Assembly: GCF_030811115.1 (NCBI RefSeq)
Contig: NZ_JAUSQK010000001.1
Coordinates: 620,001-684,000 of the forward strand
Direction of reading: 5' to 3'
Length of the DNA: 64,000 nt
From: Olsenella profusa DSM 13989
GTDB taxonomy: Bacteria > Actinomycetota > Coriobacteriia > Coriobacteriales > Atopobiaceae
Shown here: piece by piece, positions 50,769-58,051 of the stretch
Layout: every line of letters begins with the position of its first letter
How positions within the stretch are numbered: position 1 is the stretch's first letter
The notes under the pieces: model-generated
Told to the model about the DNA's origin: nothing
What the model saw: the letters and a program-made list of their open reading frames with translations, nothing else
Databases searched by the model: none
Made by a program: the position numbers and the translations under genes

Positions 50769-51515
50769 CTAGATGCCCAGAGCTCGCTTCAGCGAGACGA
50801 CGCGCCTGCGCGACACGGGAATCTTCTTCTCCTCGACGCCCTTGAGACCAAGCTGGAGAATACCGCTTGAGATGACCTCGACGTCCTCGATGTGCTCGAG
50901 GTTGACGATGTAGCCGCGGTGCACGCGGAAGAACCCATGGGGCACCAGACGATCCTCGAGCTTGGCAAGCGAGATGGTGGAGAGGAAGCGGTCATCGGCC
51001 GTGTAGATGCAGGAATAGTCATCCTTGGCCTCGATGTAGCGAATCTGGTCGATGGGGACGAGCACCTTGCGGCCACCCTTCTCCACGGGAATGCGCTCGG
51101 TGGCCGGATCCGTCGCCGTGGCGGTGCGCTGCTCGCGGGCCTCCACCTTGTCCAGCGCACGCTCCAGGCGAATGGTCTCGACGGGCTTCATGAGGTAGTC
51201 GACCGCATCGACGTTGAAGGCCTCCACGGCATACTCGCCGTACGCCGTGACAAAGATGACGTCGGGAGGGTTCTTGAGCTTGTGAAGCGCCTCGGCAAGC
51301 TGCATGCCGGACGTCTTGGGCATATGGATATCCAGGAAGAGCACATCCGTCCCACGGTGGTGAGCCGCATCCTCCTTGTAGCGCACCAGCAGCTCCACGG
51401 CCTCACGCGCGTTGGAGGCCTCCTCGATGGTATCCACACGCCCCGTCTCCTCGAGGAGAAAGCGCAGCTCAGAGCGTGCCGGAGCCTCGTCATCAATTAT
51501 CAGTGCGTTAAGCAT
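50769..51515 (-). CDS. LytTR-family response regulator
   Basis: A 248-residue two-component regulator. The receiver has 'ALIIDDEAPARSELRFLL', phospho-acceptor Asp in 'VLFLDIHMPKTSG', 'VTAYGEYAVEAFNVDAVDYL' and 'KPVETIRLERAL'. The LytTR DNA-binding domain follows ('IRYIEAKDDYSCIYTADD', 'HGFFRVHRGYIVNLEHIEDV'). It pairs with the LytS kinase directly upstream (stop/start gap about 136 bp). The start is ATG 51515. LytSR pairs often respond to cell-envelope or metabolite signals. Confidence 0.93.
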   Translation of the reverse strand: MLNALIIDDEAPARSELRFLLEETGRVDTIEEASNAREAVELLVRYKEDAAHHRGTDVLFLDIHMPKTSGMQLAEALHKLKNPPDVIFVTAYGEYAVEAFNVDAVDYLMKPVETIRLERALDKVEAREQRTATATDPATERIPVEKGGRKVLVPIDQIRYIEAKDDYSCIYTADDRFLSTISLAKLEDRLVPHGFFRVHRGYIVNLEHIEDVEVISSGILQLGLKGVEEKKIPVSRRRVVSLKRALGI

Positions 51516-51651
51516 GCAGAACCCACCATCCCTGCGCAACGACCCGTCGCATGACGCTGACGGGAGGAGCCAAGACAAGTCAAACGGAAGACTATGCCAC
51601 CTGTAATGATACACAATTGTCGGCCATACACCATTTCTGACGTCTGTGCAG

Positions 51652-53004
51652 CTAGACGGGGTTATTCTCATGACGGCCGATGCGCAGGGCGACCCGTGCG
51701 AGACGCAGTGTGACCACCGTTCCCTCTCCCTGCTTGGACATGATCTCTACGCCGGAGTGCTCGCCGTAGAAGTGACGCACGCGGTCGGCCACGTTGCGCA
51801 GGGCGACACCGGTGCCACGCGCGCCCCCCCGAGAGGCATCGGCATCCATCAGGCGGCGTTCGGCATCGACGTCCATGCCGACACCGTCATCGGCAACGGC
51901 AAGCAGCACATCATCGCCATCCGTCGTAACCTGTATGTCTATGTGCAGCATCCCCTCGTCACGCATGCCGTGGCGCACCGAGTTCTCCACGATGGGCTGC
52001 ACGATGAACCCGGGCACCATCACGTTCTCGCACCCCTCGCCCACCATCTCGGACTCCACGATGCGATCGTCGCCAAAGCGCGCCTTCTCTATCTTGAGGT
52101 AGCGCCTGGTCTGCGCAAGTTCCTCCTGCAGGGGGATGAGCGACTCGGTGCTCTCGAGCTGACAGCGGTAGTACACGGCAAACTCACGCAGGAGGTCACG
52201 CGCCCGTGCCGGATCGGTGCGCGTGAGGGCCGCCATCGTATTGAGCGCGTTGAAGAGGAAGTGTGGGTTGATCTGCGCCTGCAGCGCCTTGACCTCCGCG
52301 CGGGCCGTAAGCTCTGCCTGCCGCTCCAGCTCGTGGGTGGAGAGCTGCGTCGAGAGCAGCTCGGCAAAGCCACGGACGATGGTGAGTTGCGTGCGATCAA
52401 GCTCATGGCTGTGTCGGTAGTAGAACTTGATGGTGCCCACGCAGTGGTCGGCTACCTTGAGCGGCGCGAACACGGCCGCGCGCAGGCGCGGTGCATCCTT
52501 CCCCGTCGAGGAACCAGCCATGCCGTCAGAGGCGGTGGCAGGGTTGGTGAAGGTGAGCACGCGTCCACTCTTCAGCACCTCGCGAGTCGCATCCGAGAGG
52601 GGACCACCACCGCCCACGCCCAAGGTGCCCTCGCCAACGTAGGCAAGCACTGCCCGCGTGTTGGTGATGGCGATGGCCGTCGCGCCTGTCTCGGCCAACA
52701 GCAGCTGGCACACCGCGACAGAGCCCTCGCGCGTGAGACCGGAGGACATGTGGCCCAGCGTTGCCGAGGCAAGGCTCAGGGTGCGACGCATGGCCTGAGA
52801 GCGTAGGTCATCCGGGGCCAGGAACACGGACCCCTCCAGCACGATGAGCACGGCCAGCGTGCCGCCAGCCACGGCCGCCGCGGCCAGATTGTCTCGGATG
52901 ATGCCCCGGGCCAGCAGACACAGCATGCCGACGGTGGCAACGGCGAGCACCAGGCGGATGAGAAGCGCCGAGCGAGACGACGGCCCGAGTGCGAGCCTAC
53001 TCAC
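51652..53004 (-). CDS. LytS-family sensor histidine kinase with GAF domain
   Basis: A 450-residue kinase. Two membrane spans (about 14-34 and 39-60) replace the five-span sensor of LytS. A GAF domain lies at about 90-225, then the His_kinase motif 'KALQAQINPHFLFNALNTMA' with its phospho-His, and the GHKL ATPase ('VPGFIVQPIVENSVRHGM', 'VADDGVGMD'). The start is GTG 53004, overlapping the end of the glycosyltransferase gene by 8 bp, so the three genes form one unit with the LytTR regulator. Confidence 0.93.
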   Translation of the reverse strand: MSRLALGPSSRSALLIRLVLAVATVGMLCLLARGIIRDNLAAAAVAGGTLAVLIVLEGSVFLAPDDLRSQAMRRTLSLASATLGHMSSGLTREGSVAVCQLLLAETGATAIAITNTRAVLAYVGEGTLGVGGGGPLSDATREVLKSGRVLTFTNPATASDGMAGSSTGKDAPRLRAAVFAPLKVADHCVGTIKFYYRHSHELDRTQLTIVRGFAELLSTQLSTHELERQAELTARAEVKALQAQINPHFLFNALNTMAALTRTDPARARDLLREFAVYYRCQLESTESLIPLQEELAQTRRYLKIEKARFGDDRIVESEMVGEGCENVMVPGFIVQPIVENSVRHGMRDEGMLHIDIQVTTDGDDVLLAVADDGVGMDVDAERRLMDADASRGGARGTGVALRNVADRVRHFYGEHSGVEIMSKQGEGTVVTLRLARVALRIGRHENNPV

Positions 53005-54292
53005 GGTGACCTCCCCAGCTCACGGCAGAGGACGCCAGGCCCGTGGATGGCCCATGGGCCGCGCCAGGGCGAACGCACGCGCCATAGTCGTTGGGAGTGC
53101 CCATGTTCACCACGCGACGCGCAATGAGCATGTTGTCCCACAGGAACGACATGATCTGGGGCCAATAGGTCAACAGTTCGAAGTAGGTGCCCGCGACACT
53201 TGCGGCCCATCCCTGCGCCTCGTGGCGACGCCTGAACAGTATGCTGGCATAGCGCCCGCGCTCGGGGCCGGCGAGCATGCGGATGAGGGACGTGAGCAGC
53301 ACGCGTCGCCGCACGTTCCCCCCATCCAACCAGTCCGCAGGATAGGGCCGAAGGGACTCGGGGCGTACCTGACGCATGCCGATGGTGGCATTGGCGCGCC
53401 CGAGCTTGGCGATCTCGTACTCCCAGCGATAGACGTCCTGCAGGAAGCGCGTGGCGTGGGAGGAGTCGTCCGGGGGGACGTGCCGCACGCACCAGGCATT
53501 GTCGAACCACACGTCGTACCCCATCATGCGCATGTTGAGCAGGTAGTCAAGGTCCTCCCCGCGCGTGATGGTGGGATCGAAGGCCACGTGCGTGAATGCC
53601 TCCCCCGCGAGGGCGAAGCAGCCGCCGCACACGTAGTTCGACCGGGAGATGCGCGTGGTCGAGAGGGCCCGGTGCATCCACTGGTTGAAGCTTACGCGCT
53701 TGGACCAAAAGCGGTCACGCAGCGGCAGATCCCCCTGCGGGGCATAGGGAGAGCCATCCGTATCGAGGAAGTAACCGCTCTTGGCCAGGATGGGTAGATT
53801 CTGGCGCGTCTTCATGCCCAGGCCATAGAGCGCGTCTATGAGAAAGTCCCCATTGGGCACCACCTGATCATCATCGAGGAACACCACCACGTCATGGCCG
53901 AGCACCGAGGCGACGGCCAGGCCCATGTTGCGGATGGCGCCATAGCCGCGCAGTGCGATGGCCGAGCCACCCAGCCTGGGGACGCAGCGCTCCACGGCGC
54001 CCGCGATGACCTCAGCCTCGGCCGACCCAATGACCAGCGGGTTGAGGTCGCGATGTGCGCGGCAGATGCCGTCCACGCGCGCACGGGCATCCGCCTCGCA
54101 GTCCGCAGGGGCAACCAACAGCACAATCACGCGCAGGATCCCACGAACGTCCTCGAGCGAATCGAGACACACCTCCAGCTCGGGAACTGGCTTGAGCACG
54201 GGTGTGGCATGGTCGTAGGCGCATACGTCACCAAACTCCACGGCATCCTCTCCGCGATTCCAGTAGCTGGGAATGACGATGACAGGGTTCAA
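52997..54292 (-). CDS. Family 2 glycosyltransferase
   Basis: A GT-A fold transferase of about 431 residues. 'NPVIVIPSYWNRGE' starts the nucleotide-binding domain, and the metal-binding DxD is 'VVVFLDDDQVVPNGDF'. 'SNYVCGGCFALAGEAF' and 'TITRGEDLDYLLNMRMMGY' carry the acceptor-side ED motif. Past about residue 300 it has an all-alpha part. The start is unclear: TTG 54292 precedes the conserved core and has AGAGGA 12 nt upstream; upstream codons are unconserved and low-complexity. No membrane span is evident. It may glycosylate an envelope polymer, and it overlaps the LytS-type kinase gene. Confidence 0.82.
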   Translation of the reverse strand: MNPVIVIPSYWNRGEDAVEFGDVCAYDHATPVLKPVPELEVCLDSLEDVRGILRVIVLLVAPADCEADARARVDGICRAHRDLNPLVIGSAEAEVIAGAVERCVPRLGGSAIALRGYGAIRNMGLAVASVLGHDVVVFLDDDQVVPNGDFLIDALYGLGMKTRQNLPILAKSGYFLDTDGSPYAPQGDLPLRDRFWSKRVSFNQWMHRALSTTRISRSNYVCGGCFALAGEAFTHVAFDPTITRGEDLDYLLNMRMMGYDVWFDNAWCVRHVPPDDSSHATRFLQDVYRWEYEIAKLGRANATIGMRQVRPESLRPYPADWLDGGNVRRRVLLTSLIRMLAGPERGRYASILFRRRHEAQGWAASVAGTYFELLTYWPQIMSFLWDNMLIARRVVNMGTPNDYGACVRPGAAHGPSTGLASSAVSWGGHRE

Positions 54293-54562
54293 GGGGGGAT
54301 TAGTTCCTCTCTGACATGCGGAGTGCGACGCGCTCGTCCGATGCCGCACGGGCGACGCCCGTGGGCGCGGCGGGGCCTCGCCCCATGATGTTGGCAGAGG
54401 CAGACGACGTGGCAGACTCCCGGAAGGACGGTGGGGTACGGGCATCGGACGTTCGGGCCATGCGACCCATGATAGTCTACCGTATGTCCCTCCATGTCAG
54501 GCGAGCTGCAATCTCCTGGCCACACGGGGCGCGCGGGCGGGGCCCACCGGACCTCTCGGCCC

Positions 54563-55216
54563 CTAGTGCGTACGCGCAAGCAGCGTGCGGTAGGCGTCAC
54601 GCAGACGATGCCCCTCCTCGCCAGCATCGTCGCAGGCCAGCACCACGCCGTGCTCGTCAGAGACGAGGAAGGCCTCGTCGGCATCGAGCTCACCGGCGTG
54701 CGCGTCATCCAGCAGATGTGCGCTGCGCTCCACCGGCGTCCCCAGCGTCCGTGCGAGATCCTCGATGAGGGACGCCGCGCCGGACGCATGGGCGTCCTCA
54801 TCGATGCCCCAGTAGAGGCATTCGTCATGCCAGACCCACAGGGACTCCGGCGCCACACCCGTCTCCCACGCCTCGGTCCGTGCCGTCCGGGCACGCCCCA
54901 CCAGGTGCGCCAGCTTGGTGGCATGCAGCTCCTCATAGGGGCCAACCGTCATGGCCGCCTGGCCAGCATCGTCCACGACGAGCATGAGCACGCCATCCGG
55001 ATGTGCAACGGCCCCATCCGCGAGCGTCCACTCTATGTGCTGCTTGGCCCAGGAGATGAGCCCCGCGTTCAGGGGCCGCTCGTCCAGGCGACGCCAGGAG
55101 AGGGAGCGCAAGTGCCGATTCTCGAGGGGCAACTTGCGGTTGGAGAGGCGCCAGCGGCACACGAGCGCGGGCGTCCCCAGGCGAAACGAGTCGCTGGTCT
55201 CAAGGGGCATGTCCAT
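54563..55216 (-). CDS. Protein of unknown function
   Basis: A 217-residue acidic soluble protein. No known motif is seen. The N-terminal 80 residues contain 'RLGTPALVCRWRLSNRKLPL' and 'NAGLISWAKQHIEWTLADGA'; the rest is Ala/Asp/Glu-rich with 'LWVWHDECLYWGIDEDAHAS'. Codon use is like its neighbours, and ATG 55216 has AAAGGAGG 8 nt upstream, so it is a genuine gene. It is divergent from the GNAT-GluQRS fusion across 67 bp, which suggests shared control. Confidence 0.72.
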   Translation of the reverse strand: MDMPLETSDSFRLGTPALVCRWRLSNRKLPLENRHLRSLSWRRLDERPLNAGLISWAKQHIEWTLADGAVAHPDGVLMLVVDDAGQAAMTVGPYEELHATKLAHLVGRARTARTEAWETGVAPESLWVWHDECLYWGIDEDAHASGAASLIEDLARTLGTPVERSAHLLDDAHAGELDADEAFLVSDEHGVVLACDDAGEEGHRLRDAYRTLLARTH

Positions 55217-55283
55217 GGCATCGACCTCCTTTGGAAGCGTGGTTTACCATGGTAGCAGGCAAGCAGGGGACAGGAGGGCCAGC

Positions 55284-56807
55284 GTGGGGCGGAAGATCTC
55301 GACACGGGTGACGTATCGCCCGTTTGCGCACGGGGACGAGCGTGCCCTGGCACGACTGTATGCACGGATCTGGCTTGCGGGCGAGGACGCCGACCGTGCC
55401 CGCACTACCAGCAGGTTCCTCGTCTCCCACTATCTGGCGGAGTCCACGCACGGCGTTGTGGCCGAGGCTGGTGGCACTGCGGTGGGCGCCGCGCTGCTGC
55501 GTGCGGGCGATGGGGCACGCCTGGGCAGCGGCGAGGACGCGCCGACGCGGCCCACCGATGCTTGTGCCATGGACCTCGACCTGGACGAGCTGCGCATGGC
55601 GCAGGACGTCTGGGACACCCATGCCCTGCGCGGAGCTGCACAGCTCACGCTGCTGATGGTCGATCCGGGGACGCATGGCCTGGGCGTGGGCCGCGAGCTT
55701 CTGGCCCGCGCACGCACGGTGATGCATGACGCCGGTGCCACCGACCTCTTCCTCATGACGGACGACAGCTGCGACACGGGGTTCTATGATCACATGGGAC
55801 TCACGCGGCAGGTCATGCGCACGGGACCCCCCTCCATCTACCTCTATGACGGCAAGGTGGGGACGAAGCCCGTGGGGCGCCTTGCCCCCACGCCATCCGG
55901 TCGCATGCACCTGGGCAATGCCTTCTCCGCGCTCATGGCCTGGCTTGCCGCAAGGAGCCAGGGTGGCCGCATGGTCCTGCGCATAGAGGACCTCGACCCC
56001 CGTGCGCGGGATCCCCACGCCGCCGACCTCATCATGCGGGATCTCGACTGGCTGGGGCTCTCGTGGGACGAGGGCCCCTACCATCAGAGCCGGCGGGGCG
56101 ACCTCTATCGCGACGCCATCGATCGCCTGCGGTCTCAGGGCCTCACCTATCCCTGCTTCTGCACCAGAAGCGAGCTCCATGCCGCAAGCGCCCCACATGC
56201 CTCCGACGGCACCTATGTGTACCAGGGAACCTGCAGGAAGCTCACGCCCAGGCAGGTCGCCGAGAGACGCAGGGTCCGTCCGCCCGCCGTACGCCTGCGC
56301 GTGCCGGATGAGGATGACCCCACCGGCACCATAGCCCTTGACGACCTCTGCTATGGGCCGCATGAGGAGACGCTCGCGCACGACTGCGGGGACTTCCTCG
56401 TCGAGCGTAGCGACGGTGTGATTGCCTACCAGCTTGCCGTGGTGGTCGATGACGGGCTCATGGGCGTGACGCAGGTCGTGCGTGGCAACGACCTTCTGGG
56501 GTCAAGCGCCCGCCAGGCCCATCTGGCGCGACTACTGGGCTTCGCTCCGCCCGCATATGGCCATGTTCCCCTGCTCATGGGCGCGGACGGGCGGCGGCTC
56601 TCCAAGCGCGACCATGACCTCGACCTGGGTGCCCTGCGCGCAGCGGGCGTCTCGCCGCGGCGCGTCGTGGGGCGCCTGGCCGCGCTGGTGGGACTTGCCG
56701 AGCCGGACGAGGAGGTCGACCCCGAGAAGCTGGTGGGACGCTTCTCATGGGAGACGCTGCGTGCTCACCGCACTAACGCGACGGTTGGGGATACGTTTCT
56801 GTTGTGA
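55284..56807 (+). CDS. gluQ: Fused GNAT acetyltransferase and glutamyl-Q tRNA(Asp) synthetase
   Basis: A 507-residue fusion. Residues 1-190 are a GNAT acetyltransferase ('VTYRPFAHGDERALARLYAR', acetyl-CoA site 'VDPGTHGLGVGRELLARA', 'GFYDHMGLT'). Residues 198-507 are GluQRS, a truncated GluRS-like enzyme that puts glutamate on queuosine of tRNA-Asp: HIGH-type 'APTPSGRMHLGNAF', 'LRIEDLDPR', a zinc site 'CFCTRSEL' with 'YVYQGTC', and KMSKS-type 'RRLSKRDHD'. Start GTG 55284 has AGGAGG 6 nt upstream; no conserved residues lie before it. The linker is short and in frame, so it is not a sequencing join. The role of the GNAT half is unknown. Confidence 0.9.
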   Translation: MGRKISTRVTYRPFAHGDERALARLYARIWLAGEDADRARTTSRFLVSHYLAESTHGVVAEAGGTAVGAALLRAGDGARLGSGEDAPTRPTDACAMDLDLDELRMAQDVWDTHALRGAAQLTLLMVDPGTHGLGVGRELLARARTVMHDAGATDLFLMTDDSCDTGFYDHMGLTRQVMRTGPPSIYLYDGKVGTKPVGRLAPTPSGRMHLGNAFSALMAWLAARSQGGRMVLRIEDLDPRARDPHAADLIMRDLDWLGLSWDEGPYHQSRRGDLYRDAIDRLRSQGLTYPCFCTRSELHAASAPHASDGTYVYQGTCRKLTPRQVAERRRVRPPAVRLRVPDEDDPTGTIALDDLCYGPHEETLAHDCGDFLVERSDGVIAYQLAVVVDDGLMGVTQVVRGNDLLGSSARQAHLARLLGFAPPAYGHVPLLMGADGRRLSKRDHDLDLGALRAAGVSPRRVVGRLAALVGLAEPDEEVDPEKLVGRFSWETLRAHRTNATVGDTFLL

Positions 56808-56830
56808 GCGGCGGGGTTATGGGGTATCAT
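56802..56830 (+). promoter_or_regulatory. tRNA-Ser promoter
   Basis: TTGTGA (56802-56807) and TATCAT (56825-56830) have a 17-bp spacer, ending 16 bp before the tRNA 5' end. The -35 box overlaps the last codons of the GNAT-GluQRS gene. Confidence 0.55.
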
Positions 56831-56846
56831 GCATGGGCACTACCTT

Positions 56847-56937
56847 GGAGAGCTGACCGAGAGGCCGAAGGTGCTCGCCTGCTAAGCGAGTATAGTCCCA
56901 AAGACTATCTGGGGTTCGAATCCCCAGCTCTCCGCCA
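56847..56937 (+). tRNA. tRNA-Ser (GCT)
   Basis: A class II tRNA of 91 nt with encoded CCA. The acceptor GGAGAGC pairs with GCTCTCC, the anticodon loop CTGCTAA reads GCT, a long variable arm (TATAGTC/GACTATC) follows, and the T arm is TGGGG-TTCGAAT-CCCCA. It reads AGC and AGT codons. Confidence 0.96.
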
Positions 56938-56947
56938 GAGCATACTG

Positions 56948-56974
56948 CCCGGCTGGCTTGCCCGACCGGGTTTT
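56948..56974 (+). terminator. Probable terminator between tRNA-Ser and tRNA-Arg
   Basis: A short GC stem with arms CCCGG and CCGGG encloses a 13-nt loop and is followed by TTTTACTTTCT, 10 nt after the tRNA-Ser CCA end. Confidence 0.5.
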
Positions 56975-56983
56975 ACTTTCTGC

Positions 56984-57016
56984 TTGACAGTCCCCCTCGA
57001 CACGTGGCACTATACC
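56984..57016 (+). promoter_or_regulatory. Probable tRNA-Arg promoter
   Basis: A perfect -35 TTGACA (56984-56989) lies upstream of TATACC (57011-57016). The 21-bp spacing is long, so the true -10 may be a weaker hexamer inside it. Position is right for the tRNA starting at 57025. Confidence 0.4.
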
Positions 57017-57024
57017 TTTTGCAC

Positions 57025-57101
57025 GCGGCGTTACCTCAGCTGGATAGAGGGTCTGACTACGAATCAGAACGTCACAGGTTCGAATCCTGTACGCCGCACC
57101 A
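57025..57101 (+). tRNA. tRNA-Arg (ACG)
   Basis: A 77-nt cloverleaf with encoded CCA. The acceptor GCGGCGT pairs with ACGCCGC, the anticodon stem TCTGA/TCAGA encloses CTACGAA with anticodon ACG, and the T arm is ACAGG-TTCGAAT-CCTGT. A34 would be edited to inosine by TadA to read CGN codons. Confidence 0.96.
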
Positions 57102-57112
57102 TCTGCCGCAAC

Positions 57113-57130
57113 GAGCCCCGCAAGGGGCTC
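57113..57130 (+). terminator. Terminator after tRNA-Arg
   Basis: GAGCCCC-gcaa-GGGGCTC is followed by TTCCTGTCTCT, 11 nt after the tRNA CCA end. Confidence 0.7.
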
Positions 57131-57188
57131 TTCCTGTCTCTAGCTGTACCTGGCCACAACCTGTGGCCCAGCCTGATCCAGCCTTCGC

Positions 57189-57369
57189 TGTGGGCGCGAT
57201 GCTTCTGGCATGTGGGTGCCTTTTGCGACATGTGGGTGCGATTCTCCCACGATGGCTTCCAGCGACCTGCGATTTTGTCGATGTCATCCGGGAGATTCGC
57301 ACCCACATGCATCGATTGACACCCACAGGAAGCAAAAGGCACCCACACGAATGCAGTGACACCCACAGG
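57189..57369. repeat. 20-bp-periodic TGTGGGTG repeat array in inverted arrangement
   Basis: TGTGGGTG occurs on the plus strand at 57211 and 57231, with a degenerate copy at 57189. Its complement CACCCACA occurs at 57300, 57320, 57340 and 57360, each exactly 20 bp apart. The 12-bp spacers are partly shared between the two halves: CCTTTTGC follows the copy at 57211 and, on the other strand, the copy at 57340; CGATTCTCCC/CGAATCTCCC follows 57231 and 57300. So a block was duplicated in inverted orientation around a centre of about 60 bp, with one unit inserted on the right. Twenty bp is close to two helical turns, as for arrayed protein sites or iterons. Confidence 0.8.
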
Positions 57370-57409
57370 CGTGACTCCGCACGCAGGACGGCACGCACGA
57401 AACCTTGCC

Positions 57410-57869
57410 CTATGATGGGGCGATCAGGTAGAAGGCCCATACGGCGACGGTCCGCCTGAGGACGGCAGGTTCCCGCTCGAGCTCCATGATGCGGCGCTCG
57501 TACTCCTGTCGCTCGCGGCAACGAATCTCGCGCTGTTTGACGATGGCCTCGCACTTCTCCCTCTTGAGGCGCTCCACCTGATTCCTATGTCACACCTGAG
57601 GGCATCAGTTCCCACGAGGCATCCCCTGCACTTGGCCTCTTTCCAGTGATCATGACATGCCCGATGCGCTTATGGCCACTGAGGCTCGAGGGCAGGCCCA
57701 CCGAGGCAAGGGTGGCGCTTGGCGTCTCGCCCGCCTCGTATCAGCGCATGGCCCCTTCCTTGAACGCCTTGGAATAGGTGATGTACCGGGCCGAGACGTC
57801 ATCGACCGCATCGAGTTCGATGAGCTCGACACGCTCTTCCGGCGTGAGCCGTCCATCCTTCATTGCCAC
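57410..57869 (-). pseudogene. Decayed HTH protein resembling OrfA of an IS3-like element
   Basis: From GTG 57869 or ATG 57863 the minus strand encodes 'RLTPEERVELIELDAVDDVS' and 'YITYSKAFKEGAMR', then a TGA at 57743-57741 where an Arg codon (CGA) is expected. The same frame goes on with 'YEAGETPSATLASVGLPSSL' and 'GHKRIG', a second HTH half. A frameshift then gives 'HDHWKEAKCRG', and another gives a coiled coil 'NQVERLKREKCEAIVKQREI' running to a stop at 57410. One nonsense change and two frameshifts mark it as dead. This layout recalls the short HTH/coiled-coil OrfA of IS3-family elements; no OrfB is present. Confidence 0.6.
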
Positions 57870-58051
57870 CCCTGGGGTCGTTTGAGCCACGAGAAATCAT
57901 ATGGGGAAGACTGGGGAAGACGTTTCCCCCGGCCGCACACAGGGGTCATATGGGCATATCGAATGGTACTGGCGGCGTTCCACCTGCGCTCCCTCCCATC
58001 GGGGTGCCCATGGGACACGAGCGGATGGCATGCGCATGATCAGAACTGTGT
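57870..58051. other. Short gap with no recognised feature
   Basis: This 182-bp gap between the pseudogene start and the PAS regulator stop shows no RNA, terminator or repeat I can support. Confidence 0.3.

Larger units (their letters stand above)
57102..57409. other. Non-coding stretch between tRNA-Arg and a transposase-like remnant
   Basis: About 308 bp. After the tRNA-Arg terminator there are 55 bp without clear signal, then the TGTGGGTG repeat array (57189-57369), then 40 bp to the end of the pseudogene. The open frames across it are chance frames: their C-terminal 'RTGFEPVTF' is simply the tRNA read backwards. Confidence 0.6.

Noticed and set aside
57189-57369. Possible CRISPR array because of regularly spaced repeats
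   Set aside because: The conserved unit is only 8 bp, the spacers are about 12 bp and partly shared, the motifs occur in two opposed orientations, and no cas gene is nearby.
57064-57554. Two open frames on the minus strand ending in RTGFEPVTF or a similar tail
   Set aside because: They read through the repeat array and the reverse of tRNA-Arg. The tail is a well-known artefact of translating a tRNA T arm.
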